A stretch of DNA of 64,000 nt from Methylicorpusculum oleiharenae (GTDB lineage: Bacteria; Pseudomonadota; Gammaproteobacteria; Methylococcales; Methylomonadaceae), in assembly GCF_009828925.2 (NCBI RefSeq), contig NZ_WUTY02000001.1, forward strand, positions 3,378,492 to 3,442,491. The letters are read 5' to 3'. This document shows, piece by piece, positions 9,839 to 18,194 of the stretch. The notes under the pieces were generated by a model. It searched no databases. It was not told the origin of the DNA and saw only the letters and a list, made by a program, of their open reading frames with translations. Each line of letters begins with the position of its first letter. Positions within the stretch are counted from its first letter, which is position 1. The position numbers and the translations under genes are program-made.

Positions 9839-10090
9839 TTACTGCTTAATTTCTTCCTGGTTTGTTTTATTATGCAGTCTTGCGCCAATGCCATGGGGCT
9901 CAATAAGTCCTGTAACCACAGCGATAAATATAAAAATAAACAATAAGACTGATAGAGTAATTCTTACCGTCAACGCATTAACTGTTTTTGTGGAATTTTC
10001 CTCAGTGCGTTTTACTAAATGAAAGAGAGCTGAGCCTAAGCTTAAGATGATGCCTATAAATGCGATGCCGATAAGAATTTTGATAATCAT
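9839..10090 (-). CDS. DUF2909-like twin-transmembrane protein
   Basis: An 83-residue protein with two membrane helices: an N-terminal one (IIKILIGIAFIGIILSLGSA) and a second after KTVNALTVRITLSV, ending in GLIEPHGIG. The TVNALTxRIxLSVLLF core is typical of the DUF2909 twin-transmembrane family, usually found beside surf1 in proteobacterial oxidase clusters. It lies divergently from surf1, 79 bases away. Its function is not known; a part in oxidase assembly is inferred from location only. Confidence 0.82.
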   Translation of the reverse strand: MIIKILIGIAFIGIILSLGSALFHLVKRTEENSTKTVNALTVRITLSVLLFIFIFIAVVTGLIEPHGIGARLHNKTNQEEIKQ

Positions 10091-10169
10091 AAATTATATG
10101 TGTAAACGTCAAAAACAAGGATATTCTCAGTTATTCAATCCGTCTTGCCAATAGAGTATTAAAAAAACA

Positions 10170-10907
10170 ATGAACAGAAAGATTCGTGTAAAAGGCTTTT
10201 ACATTAAATCGGTTCCATTAATCGCTTATCTTTGTTTTTTGGTCTTATTGCTGTCGCTGGGTAATTGGCAATTAACGCGGTCTAAAGAAAAAGCCCTCTA
10301 TATCTCTGAATTAAACCGGAATGCTGATCTACCTAAAATCCCGTTAACAGCTGATTTGATTGAGACAGCCAAGTCATTGCGGTTTCAAGCAGTTGAAGTT
10401 ACCGGGCATTACGATGATCAACATCAGTTTTTACTGGATAACCAGGTTCGTCATGGTAAGGTAGGCTATTTTGTCATGACCCCTTTTTATCTGAACGGTT
10501 CAACGCTTTCTATTTTAGTGAATAGAGGATGGGTTCCTGCAAATCCGGATAGAAATCAGTTGCCTGATATCACCGTGCATGAAAATCAAATGACTATTAC
10601 CGGTAGAATTAATCATTTCCCCGGTTTGGGCGTAAAACTGAAAGGTGCGGAAATTCCTACGGATACCTGGCCATCGGTGGTGCAGTTGATTGACTCGCTG
10701 GTTTTGGCAAAAAAGATTAATCGGCCTTTAGCGGATTTTCAGATTGAATTGCAGCCTGAATCTCCAGATGGCTATGAGCGGTCGTGGCATATTTCTGTAG
10801 AAATAACGCCGGAAAAACACATTGCTTATGCCATCCAATGGTTCGGATTGGCCGTGACACTCACCGTTTTATTTGTTTGGTACAGCTTAAAAAAATCTAA
10901 TGAATAA
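10170..10907 (+). CDS. SURF1 family oxidase assembly protein
   Basis: Heme a handling factor for cytochrome oxidase assembly. It has the two-helix hairpin layout of SURF1: an N-terminal helix (VPLIAYLCFLVLLLSLGNWQL), a large periplasmic domain with NRGWVPANP and a GYERSWH segment, and a C-terminal helix (AIQWFGLAVTLTVLFVWYS). The W/R/GNWQLxR start is characteristic. It is 245 residues and overlaps the next gene by 8 bases. Confidence 0.92.
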   Translation: MNRKIRVKGFYIKSVPLIAYLCFLVLLLSLGNWQLTRSKEKALYISELNRNADLPKIPLTADLIETAKSLRFQAVEVTGHYDDQHQFLLDNQVRHGKVGYFVMTPFYLNGSTLSILVNRGWVPANPDRNQLPDITVHENQMTITGRINHFPGLGVKLKGAEIPTDTWPSVVQLIDSLVLAKKINRPLADFQIELQPESPDGYERSWHISVEITPEKHIAYAIQWFGLAVTLTVLFVWYSLKKSNE

Positions 10908-11496
10908 TCAACAAAAGAGAAATCAACGACTGATACTCGCCATTTTTGGCATGTCGGTCATCCCTTTTATTATTGCCTGGTATCTGGCCAAGCATCCTGA
11001 AACTGTGGCCGGCAGAACCAATTACGGTGAACTGATCATTCCACCCATCACGACTGAAAGAACTGATTTGACCGGATTTGATCAGTTCTCCAGTGACAAC
11101 CTGAATGAGCTTAAAGGTCGCTGGGCCATGATTAATCTGATTCCGACATCCGATTGCAATCTTGACTGTAAAGAATCGATATTCAAATCAAAACAATTAC
11201 TACTGATGATGGGCAAGGATTTAACTAGAATCCGAAGAGCTGTCATGGTCTTTGAAGGGGTTACCGTTGATACACAGGGCGCCTGGTGGTCTGAAGATAG
11301 CCGGTTATTGAAAGTGAAACCGAATCAAGCGCTGCAAAAAAAAGTAGAAGCATTAAAGCAGGGCAAAGTACCTCATGGCATGTTGATATTAATGGATCCG
11401 CTTGGAAATCTGATGATGCACTATCAATCCGGGTTTGATCCTTACAAGGTCAAGAGCGACCTTAGGAAACTTCTCAGCATTTCACAAATTGGATAG
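10900..11496 (+). CDS. Membrane-anchored protein of the oxidase assembly cluster, thioredoxin-like
   Basis: A 198-residue protein with one N-terminal membrane helix (LILAIFGMSVIPFIIAWYLA), then a soluble domain that should face the periplasm. The segment RWAMINLIPTSDCNLDCKES resembles the active-site region of SCO/thioredoxin-fold proteins, here with the spacing CNLDC (CxxxC, the copper-binding spacing of SCO proteins). A later part, HGMLILMDPLGNLMMHY, fits the fold's strand with a cis-proline-like position. It lies between surf1 and the heme A synthase part of the fusion gene. I infer a copper or thiol role in oxidase assembly, but the family is not named here with certainty. Confidence 0.7.
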   Translation: MNNQQKRNQRLILAIFGMSVIPFIIAWYLAKHPETVAGRTNYGELIIPPITTERTDLTGFDQFSSDNLNELKGRWAMINLIPTSDCNLDCKESIFKSKQLLLMMGKDLTRIRRAVMVFEGVTVDTQGAWWSEDSRLLKVKPNQALQKKVEALKQGKVPHGMLILMDPLGNLMMHYQSGFDPYKVKSDLRKLLSISQIG

Positions 11497-11499
11497 ACG

Positions 11500-13497
11500 A
11501 TGTTTAGAAAAATTACATTTCTGTGTTTTTTTATCGCTTTGCTGCTCGTGTTATTCGGCACTTATGAACGGCTATCTGATGCCGGTTTAGGTTGCCCGGA
11601 AGGACCAGGTTGTCACAGTCAGCTGGTAAATCCAGATGATCTTGATTTTCAACAACAATTACCAGTCAATGAGCCCGTTCAAGGGCATGAGATTATTAAA
11701 GTCTGGAAAGAATTGGGGCATTTCTACCTTTCCGGCATAGTGTCAGTATTGGCCGTTATTTTATTCCTCAGCGCATGGTTTCAGACCCGGCATAAGCTAT
11801 CGGCAGTTTTGGGAGCAAGCGGCATTCTGCTGCTGGTGACATTGCAAACGTTTACCGGCTTGATTAACTTGGGTCTTAATGTAATGCCGGAAATCGCCAG
11901 CGCTCATTTAGTGCTGGGTTTTTTTACCGTTTGGATGCTGTTTTGGCTGTGTTTAAAAACACATCCTGATCTAGAAAAATCAGAAATTTCCGGATTCTCA
12001 AGTGCTTACTTTTTGAGTACCTTCGGTATCCTATTGTTGCTGCTACTCATCCTGTCCGGCATCTGGGTAACCGGCACCGGCTCCGGGATGGCTTGCTCCG
12101 GTTTCCCTCATTGCAATGGGAAATGGTGGCCTGAAGCGGATTACAAAGTGCTATTGCAAGTACTTGGCGGAATGTCTGCCGGTAATGAAGCTCAAGTCGC
12201 GATTAATTGGTTACATCGGATGACCGCTCTGATCAGTTTTATTGTCTTGAGTAGCGCTGTCGGAGCGGCAAGCACTTCAAATAACGCTAAAAGAGTACGC
12301 ATTGCGAGCCTGAGTCTGGCTGTTCTTTTATTGCTGCAAATGATGGCCGCAGCCTTTATGGTGATTGCAAACCTGCCTTTATGGGCGGTTTCAATGCACA
12401 GCAATCTGGCCTTTTTACTCATGTTGCCGCTGCTCGCCATCCGTTTATACAGCCGCTATGAATTTAAAGGCGAAACTGATCTTGTGCAGCCAAAATTAGC
12501 CCCTGTGGGCGAACACAAAGCGCCACCGGTCAGAGTTGTGCCTTCCGAAGCCATCTACAGAGAGCCGGAGCCGGAATCCCTTTATTCAAGGCTTAAATCA
12601 CAATTACAGAGAACCCGGACCGGTTTGGGCTCTTTGTTGAATGCGATCCCGATAGGACAGAAAACGATTGATGATGAGGTTCTGGAAGAGATTGAGGCTA
12701 ATTTGTTGATGGCGGATATGGGCATGGATGTCACCACCTTTATCATCAACAAACTGAATAGCCCGGCTGTTAAGGAACAGATAAAGCAAGGCAGCACGCT
12801 ATCAGATGTACTAAAACATGAATTATTGACCATTCTGAAACCCTGCTGTGAACCCCTGGTTATTCCCAAGCAAGAAAAGCCTTTTGTGATATTGGTTGTA
12901 GGGGTAAACGGTGCTGGTAAAACAACGACCATCGGCAAGATGGCAAAGAGGCTTCAAGCTCAAGGTCATAGTGTCATGTTGGCCGCAGGGGATACCTTCA
13001 GAGCTGCGGCAGTCGAACAGCTTCAAACCTGGGGCGAACGTAATAAAATTCATGTTGTCGCGCAGCATACCGGAGCCGATTCGGCATCCGTCATTTTTGA
13101 CGGTTTACAATCGGCACAGGCTAAAGGCGTTGACGTATTGATTGCCGATACTGCAGGCCGGCTGCATACAAAATCCAATTTGATGGATGAATTAAAAAAA
13201 GTAAAACGGATTATGACTAAACTTGATGAGGACGCCCCTCACGAAGTGCTGCTGGTTTTGGATGCAGGCACAGGGCAAAATGCGTTGTCACAAGCACGGC
13301 AATTCAATGAGACGGTAAAATTATCCGGCATTGCTTTGACAAAACTCGATGGGACTGCGAAAGGCGGAATCATCTTTGCTCTAGCCAAACAGCATGCTAT
13401 TCCGATCCGCTATATTGGCATTGGTGAAGGCATTGATGATTTGCAGGATTTCGATGCAGAAAAATTTGTCGATGCCCTATTTCTGACTGATAACTGA
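11500..13497 (+). CDS. ctaA-ftsY: Fusion protein: heme A synthase (CtaA/COX15) joined to SRP receptor GTPase FtsY
   Basis: One open frame of 665 codons encodes two enzymes. Residues 1-320 form a heme A synthase with eight membrane helices. All four heme-ligand histidines are present (H74, H136, H239, H300), with ExxH (ELGH) at the first and two extracytoplasmic cysteine pairs (C32/C38 and C199/C205). A proline-rich linker (about 322-356) leads to the FtsY N domain (about 358-445) and G domain (about 460-665): GVNGAGKTTTIGK, DTFRAAAVEQL, DTAGR, TKLDGTAKGG and GIGEGIDDL. The acidic A domain usual in FtsY is missing; the CtaA membrane part takes its place. CtaA has cytoplasmic ends, so the GTPase would face the ribosome side. 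In-frame GTG codons in the linker lack good ribosome sites. ftsE starts two bases after the stop. Confidence 0.93.
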   Translation: MFRKITFLCFFIALLLVLFGTYERLSDAGLGCPEGPGCHSQLVNPDDLDFQQQLPVNEPVQGHEIIKVWKELGHFYLSGIVSVLAVILFLSAWFQTRHKLSAVLGASGILLLVTLQTFTGLINLGLNVMPEIASAHLVLGFFTVWMLFWLCLKTHPDLEKSEISGFSSAYFLSTFGILLLLLLILSGIWVTGTGSGMACSGFPHCNGKWWPEADYKVLLQVLGGMSAGNEAQVAINWLHRMTALISFIVLSSAVGAASTSNNAKRVRIASLSLAVLLLLQMMAAAFMVIANLPLWAVSMHSNLAFLLMLPLLAIRLYSRYEFKGETDLVQPKLAPVGEHKAPPVRVVPSEAIYREPEPESLYSRLKSQLQRTRTGLGSLLNAIPIGQKTIDDEVLEEIEANLLMADMGMDVTTFIINKLNSPAVKEQIKQGSTLSDVLKHELLTILKPCCEPLVIPKQEKPFVILVVGVNGAGKTTTIGKMAKRLQAQGHSVMLAAGDTFRAAAVEQLQTWGERNKIHVVAQHTGADSASVIFDGLQSAQAKGVDVLIADTAGRLHTKSNLMDELKKVKRIMTKLDEDAPHEVLLVLDAGTGQNALSQARQFNETVKLSGIALTKLDGTAKGGIIFALAKQHAIPIRYIGIGEGIDDLQDFDAEKFVDALFLTDN

Positions 13498-13499
13498 CT

Positions 13500-14156
13500 A
13501 TGTTGAAATTTGATCATGTCTGCAAGCGTTACCCTGAAGTGGGTGACGTCTTGTCAGATGTAACTTTTCATTTAAAGCCCGGTGAATTTGCATTTCTTAC
13601 AGGGCACTCAGGTGCAGGAAAAAGCACCCTGTTGAAATTGATCGCACTGATGGAGCGATGCAACCGGGGTAATGTGCTGCTGGACGGACAAAATTTGAAC
13701 AAAGCCAAAAACAGGCACATCCCTTATATAAGAAGGAAATTAGGTCTGATTTTTCAGGATTTCAAATTGCTCAATGACAGAACTGTTTTTGATAATGTGG
13801 CTTTACCTTTAGTTATAGCCGGACATGGCCATCAGGAAATCAGCCGTCGTGTTCGTGCGTCACTGGATAAAGTCGGTTTATTGGGTAAAGAGAAAAAATA
13901 CCCTCTCACCTTGTCAGGGGGTGAGCAACAGCGGGTCGGTATCGCGCGAGCGGTGGTTAACAAGCCGCCGTTGATATTGGCCGACGAACCAACGGGTAAC
14001 CTCGATCCTGAGCTTTCTGCAGAAATAATGAAATTATTTGAGGATTTTCAGCAAGTAGGCGTGACTATATTGATAGCCACTCATGACATTCCACTGGTCA
14101 AAAAAATGGGTCATCGCGTATTAAAGCTGGATCATGGCCGCATGGTGGCGAGCTGA
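13500..14156 (+). CDS. ftsE: Cell division ATP-binding protein FtsE
   Basis: ATPase of the FtsEX complex that controls septal peptidoglycan hydrolases. Walker A is GHSGAGKST, the ABC signature LSGGEQQRVGIARA, and Walker B LILADEPTGNLDPE, followed by the H-loop in THD. The 218-residue length is usual. It follows the ctaA-ftsY fusion by two bases and precedes ftsX by three, giving the conserved order ftsY-ftsE-ftsX. Confidence 0.96.
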   Translation: MLKFDHVCKRYPEVGDVLSDVTFHLKPGEFAFLTGHSGAGKSTLLKLIALMERCNRGNVLLDGQNLNKAKNRHIPYIRRKLGLIFQDFKLLNDRTVFDNVALPLVIAGHGHQEISRRVRASLDKVGLLGKEKKYPLTLSGGEQQRVGIARAVVNKPPLILADEPTGNLDPELSAEIMKLFEDFQQVGVTILIATHDIPLVKKMGHRVLKLDHGRMVAS

Positions 14157-14159
14157 GAC

Positions 14160-15149
14160 ATGAGAAAAGAGTATTACCGAAAAACTAAAGCGCCGGTTCG
14201 AAAAAAAAGTCTGGCGTCCAGTCTGGGCGATAAATTACATGCTTATATGGATATTCATGCCCATGCTTTTTTTTCCAGTCTGGGGCGCTTGGTTAGATCG
14301 CCGTTTTCATCCATCATGACCATTGCAGTCATGTCCATTGCCATTGCTTTATCGGCCGGGTTTTATTTGTTCGTGGCAAATATTCAGCAACTAACCGACA
14401 GTTTTGAAGACAGTAATCACCTGTCCGTATTTTTGAAAGAACAAGTCAGTGATCAAACGGGTGCAAAATTAGCAGAGACCCTGCGCAAACATGGCAATAT
14501 TCAAGACACAAAGTTGATATCCAGAGCCCAAGCATTAACGGAATTTCGTGAATACAGCGGCTTTGGAGCTGCCATTGATGCATTGGACAAAAATCCTTTA
14601 CCTGCTGTAATTCAGGTGATGCCTTCGTCTGAATCAATGACGCAGCAACAATTGGAACAACTTCGTAATACCCTTTCACAACTGCCTGAAGTGGATCAGG
14701 TTCAGCTGGATTTGGAGTGGGTCAAACGATTGCAGTCCATCTTGGCATTGGCTGAGCGAGGCGTCACGTTATTGAGCACAATATTCGGCATGGGCGTCCT
14801 GTTTATTACCGGCAATACCATTCGTCTTGAATTACACAATCGCCGCGAAGAAGTCATCATCGCCAAGCTGGTCGGCGCTACAGACCGCTTTATCAGCCGG
14901 CCTTTTCTTTATACCGGATTTTGGCTGGGTTTATTATCCGGAATAACAGCCTGGCTTATTGTGACGGTGATGATGATGGTATTACAGACACCCGTAGATG
15001 AACTGTCCAAGCTCTATGACGGCATATTTAACGTCCTCTATCTGGGATTTACAGAGGTTATCGTTCTTTTTGGGATATCCACTTTATTAGGGGTCTCAGG
15101 AGCATGGTTAGTCCTGGTTTATCAGCTCAGGCAGTTAAATCCGGAATAA
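14160..15149 (+). CDS. ftsX: Cell division protein FtsX
   Basis: Membrane partner of FtsE. It has a basic cytoplasmic N-terminal tail, a first helix (SIMTIAVMSIAIALSAGFYLF), a periplasmic domain of about 100 residues, and three C-terminal helices with the RLELHNRREEVIIAKLVGAT segment typical of FtsX. It is 329 residues. rpoH, which commonly follows in gammaproteobacteria, is not found; a transposon starts 210 bases downstream. Confidence 0.95.
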   Translation: MRKEYYRKTKAPVRKKSLASSLGDKLHAYMDIHAHAFFSSLGRLVRSPFSSIMTIAVMSIAIALSAGFYLFVANIQQLTDSFEDSNHLSVFLKEQVSDQTGAKLAETLRKHGNIQDTKLISRAQALTEFREYSGFGAAIDALDKNPLPAVIQVMPSSESMTQQQLEQLRNTLSQLPEVDQVQLDLEWVKRLQSILALAERGVTLLSTIFGMGVLFITGNTIRLELHNRREEVIIAKLVGATDRFISRPFLYTGFWLGLLSGITAWLIVTVMMMVLQTPVDELSKLYDGIFNVLYLGFTEVIVLFGISTLLGVSGAWLVLVYQLRQLNPE

Positions 15150-15261
15150 TCCTTTTTTAACCGGCTATTTTTTACTGTATTGTTGCCGCCATCTGGCGAA
15201 TTTTATTGATGTTTTCCCGTTTTTATGGAGATGTCCTGGCTTTTTAGGCGGCTCTATTTGT

Positions 15262-15353
15262 ATTAATTGTTGTTCAGGCTGGGATTGCCAACCCAGATGG
15301 CATGGATGTCAATGGCAGGAGCATGTCCTTGTATTCTGAATCCCGACAGTCCC
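15262..15353. repeat. Partial copy of an intergenic repeat, interrupted by a transposon
   Basis: The stretch ending GGAGCATGTCCTTGTATTCT and then GAATCCCGACAGTCCC closely matches part of the repeat at 38640-38700 (GGAGCACATCCTTGTGTTCT, then GATCCCGGCAATCCC). It is the left flank of the transposon that begins at 15359. The rest of 15150-15261 holds no gene I can see. Confidence 0.55.
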
Positions 15354-15358
15354 CTACA

Positions 15359-15535
15359 TGTAGTTTCTTGATTTCATAATCGGCATTTCTTGCACTTATT
15401 CACCATTTTCATCTCAGATTAACTGATTTTATAAATTCAGTTTTTCTCACATTAATTGCACCTATCTTTTAGTCTTCTCACATTAAGTGATTTTATCGAT
15501 CAGAATTTCCCACATTATTTGATTCTATCTGACGC
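15359..15535. repeat. Left transposon end with four spaced repeats
   Basis: The outer inverted repeat shares about 45 nearly identical bases with the right end. Inside it, four copies of a motif like TCTCACATTAAKTGATTTTAT begin at 15412, 15445, 15476 and 15508, that is 33, 31 and 32 bases apart. Such arrays serve as transposase binding sites in Tn7- and Mu-like elements. Confidence 0.8.
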
Positions 15536-15555
15536 CCAAGCTGAGACCTCAGTTT

Positions 15556-16524
15556 TTATAAAATACCGAGTTTATGAATCTCTTTATTGAATTCATCAAC
15601 CCTGGCCGCTGGCAATTGCCCATTGAAATACGCCCGGATTTCACTTTTCCGGGCATTCAAATGTTCGCATAAAGCCATTGTGTTATAGCCCTGCCGGGCT
15701 AATTTAGGTTCCAAGGTATTTAAATCTGGCGATAACACGGCTTCTATAATCTCGACATTGACTGGTTTTGTCCCTGTGGTGGCTCCCTTTATTAAAGCGA
15801 GCGTCAGGTAATGGCAGATTTGTAACGGGGTAATTAATCGTTCCGCTAATAGATTAATGGCATCCGGTGCAACGATGTCATGAATTGGCGTTTTAGGCTT
15901 GCTACACTGCTCCAATACCCATTCGATATACCGCTGTTTCTGTTGTCCCCAACTGTCCAGGCTAAACAATTTGGCTCGGGCGCCGATTTCTTCCATGGCC
16001 GGCCTGTTGAGGTCATTACCCAGTTTCGGGTGACCCACCATGATAATGGTCAATGTACCTTTAGCGTCCTCAATCGTTTCTATTAACTGTTTTAAGCCAA
16101 TTAACGTCCGCCAATGAAGATCGTGGGCGCCATCTATAAAGAAGGCGATCGGTTTGTTAATTTTACGGATCAATTCCTGAAGTTTCCTTTCCCTGATTTC
16201 AGCTTGGGTTGGCACCTTAAATTCTTTCGCCGTCGGCAAGTCGGCAAACAACGCGGTATATAAGGTGTTGATATTGACGCGGGGTTTATCGGTTGCCAAC
16301 GATTTGGCAACGATAACCTGGTTCTTCTTTTTCAGGCTATCCTGGAAATGCCTGATAATGGTCGTCTTACCGACTCCGACAATGCCGGTCAGGGCGATTA
16401 TTCCCCCTGATAAGACCGCGATTTCAAGACTGCCCAATACGCCTTTAAAAGCTTCCGTCTCAAAGTAATCTGTTTTATCGAAGTCCTTCACTAAGCCATA
16501 GTATTGCATCATTTCACCATACAT
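15556..16524 (-). CDS. AAA ATPase of transposon (TniB/ExeA-like)
   Basis: A 322-residue ATPase with Walker A GIVGVGKTT (near residue 46) and Walker B AFFIDGAHDL, followed by a sensor region (IIMVGHPKL). Proteins of this type bind target DNA and activate the transposase in Tn7, Mu and Tn5053-like systems. Its ATG overlaps the stop of the transposase gene, so the pair is co-translated. Closest in type to TniB/TnsC or ExeA-like ATPases. Confidence 0.85.
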   Translation of the reverse strand: MYGEMMQYYGLVKDFDKTDYFETEAFKGVLGSLEIAVLSGGIIALTGIVGVGKTTIIRHFQDSLKKKNQVIVAKSLATDKPRVNINTLYTALFADLPTAKEFKVPTQAEIRERKLQELIRKINKPIAFFIDGAHDLHWRTLIGLKQLIETIEDAKGTLTIIMVGHPKLGNDLNRPAMEEIGARAKLFSLDSWGQQKQRYIEWVLEQCSKPKTPIHDIVAPDAINLLAERLITPLQICHYLTLALIKGATTGTKPVNVEIIEAVLSPDLNTLEPKLARQGYNTMALCEHLNARKSEIRAYFNGQLPAARVDEFNKEIHKLGIL

Positions 16525-18194
16525 TAGTCGCCTCCCGAGCGCTCAACCGAGCTTAAAGTAAAATACGCACGAACTTTTTCCAGTACTGCTTTCTTATCCA
16601 GCGATTCATCGAGGATAGTATTGATCGCTGCCATTTGCAGATCGGTCAATCGGGACAACGGCTTGCCCAGATAGTCGGCAATGGCCGTCTTCGCATCCAG
16701 CTTGTTTTTAAACGTGGCCGTTTGCAGGAAAGGGTTATCATCAAACGGGGTGGAATTCGGTTTTTCCAGGTGCAGGATATTGGCTTGGGTCAACAGAGCT
16801 TGATCACTGCTTTTGCTGTCGGATAACGCGGAACTCGGCAGGCTGATGGCTTTGGCCAGTTGCCCAATCCGATCTGCCTTAACTTCAACGCTGCTCTTTT
16901 TGTGTTTACGGAACTTGCCGAAGGGAATGGGGCCTTCCTCCGGATAAAAAGGCCCCTGTTTTTCGTTATTAAACTCGACATAGAGCTCATTATCGAACAG
17001 CCCCCAGAGCAGGGTGACTTCCTGTCCCGCCATCTCATGGCTCAATTGATAGCGAATACCGTCAATACCAACACAGCCGTTGCTGTCCGCTTTGCGCTGT
17101 TCAGGCTCGCGGGCAAAGGTGCGAAAACGCTCCCAGCTGCACATTTCCCGGAAACCTTGCGACGGCAGGTTAAGCAGCCAATCGTCCAGCCTGGAATGAT
17201 CTTCATGCCGGTGATCCATAGCGTTATATTCCTGTAAATACTTGTGTAACCAGGCGTTGGCTTCTTCCAGTGATTCCGGCTGCTGGAGATGATACAGGGT
17301 TTCCAAGGAGCATTTAATGGTCAGAAACGAGCGTTCAACCTTACCCTTTGAGCGCGCGGTAGTGCGGCGGCCATCACTGCCCTTTGGCATATGCACCCTC
17401 ACTTCAACGCCAAGTTGCTTCATGACCCATAGAAAGACGCGGCTTTTCGAGACCGGGCCGGCATCCATGTAAATAACCGCAGGGATACCCTGGAACGGGC
17501 AGTTCTTGTCTTTCTTGGGGGACATTGCATTAAACAGGAACAGGAGCGCGGTCATCGCATCTTCACCTTTGACCAGATGATATTCTTGATAACAAAACCC
17601 GCTTCGGTCATCGGTGACACCGGCCAAGGCCATATAGTGTGAATCACCTTTTGACTCTGTATTTGCAAATGCCGGTTTTTTAAAGTCTGACGGCGAGAAA
17701 TCAAATTGCCAGCATTCGTTACTGTGAACGGCCTGGAAGGGCGTCCAGGGTGGCTCGATGGCCAAGGTGCGTTTGTCATAACCCCATTGTTTTAAATAAC
17801 GGCTAACCGTGCTAAGTTTGAGCAATCCGGGTTCAACCTTAATGAGTCCTTCCGAGGTTTCAATGCCATGTTTGGTCAGAAGGTTGATACAGGCTCTGGT
17901 TGATAAGTGCCGTCCTTTTTTGTTGGTTGTCCGAAGTTTTAGCGCGGCAATCAATTCGCAATAACGCCGCATGTCTGCTTCGGGAATACATCTTGGTTGA
18001 TTGTAATCGCTGCGCAGTGCTAAATAAGGTAGCTGGTGGTTCCGTAATAACCGGTGAACTGTTGATGCCGAAACCCCAAACGATTCGCAGGTTTCCTCAA
18101 TGAGTTGTTGGCGTTTGGCGTTTCGTGGGGACAACGCATCCAATTGGTTTTGAAGTGCCATCAGTACTTCAAAAGGGAGACGTTTACGCGGCAC
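16524..18194 (-). CDS. DDE transposase of transposon (TniA/TnsB-like integrase core)
   Basis: A 556-residue transposase with an N-terminal helix-turn-helix region (FGVSASTVHRLLRNHQLP) and an rve-type catalytic core. The acidic triad can be placed as D in WQFDFSPSD, D in IYMDAGPVSKSR, and E in KGKVERSFL. A C-terminal Mu-type beta-barrel region follows (GIRYQLSHEMAGQEVTLLWG). It overlaps the resolvase gene by 11 bases and the ATPase gene by one base. Confidence 0.88.
   Translation of the reverse strand: MPRKRLPFEVLMALQNQLDALSPRNAKRQQLIEETCESFGVSASTVHRLLRNHQLPYLALRSDYNQPRCIPEADMRRYCELIAALKLRTTNKKGRHLSTRACINLLTKHGIETSEGLIKVEPGLLKLSTVSRYLKQWGYDKRTLAIEPPWTPFQAVHSNECWQFDFSPSDFKKPAFANTESKGDSHYMALAGVTDDRSGFCYQEYHLVKGEDAMTALLFLFNAMSPKKDKNCPFQGIPAVIYMDAGPVSKSRVFLWVMKQLGVEVRVHMPKGSDGRRTTARSKGKVERSFLTIKCSLETLYHLQQPESLEEANAWLHKYLQEYNAMDHRHEDHSRLDDWLLNLPSQGFREMCSWERFRTFAREPEQRKADSNGCVGIDGIRYQLSHEMAGQEVTLLWGLFDNELYVEFNNEKQGPFYPEEGPIPFGKFRKHKKSSVEVKADRIGQLAKAISLPSSALSDSKSSDQALLTQANILHLEKPNSTPFDDNPFLQTATFKNKLDAKTAIADYLGKPLSRLTDLQMAAINTILDESLDKKAVLEKVRAYFTLSSVERSGGD

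Noticed and set aside
9789-10022. Plus-strand frame opposite the DUF2909-like gene
   Set aside because: The minus strand gives a recognisable two-helix family; the plus frame has no homology.
12480-12560. Separate FtsY start inside the fusion
   Set aside because: In-frame GTG codons exist, but none has a convincing ribosome site, so separate translation is not supported by sequence alone.
12582-12938. Minus-strand frame under the CtaA-FtsY linker
   Set aside because: It is a shadow of the fusion gene and shows no known domain.
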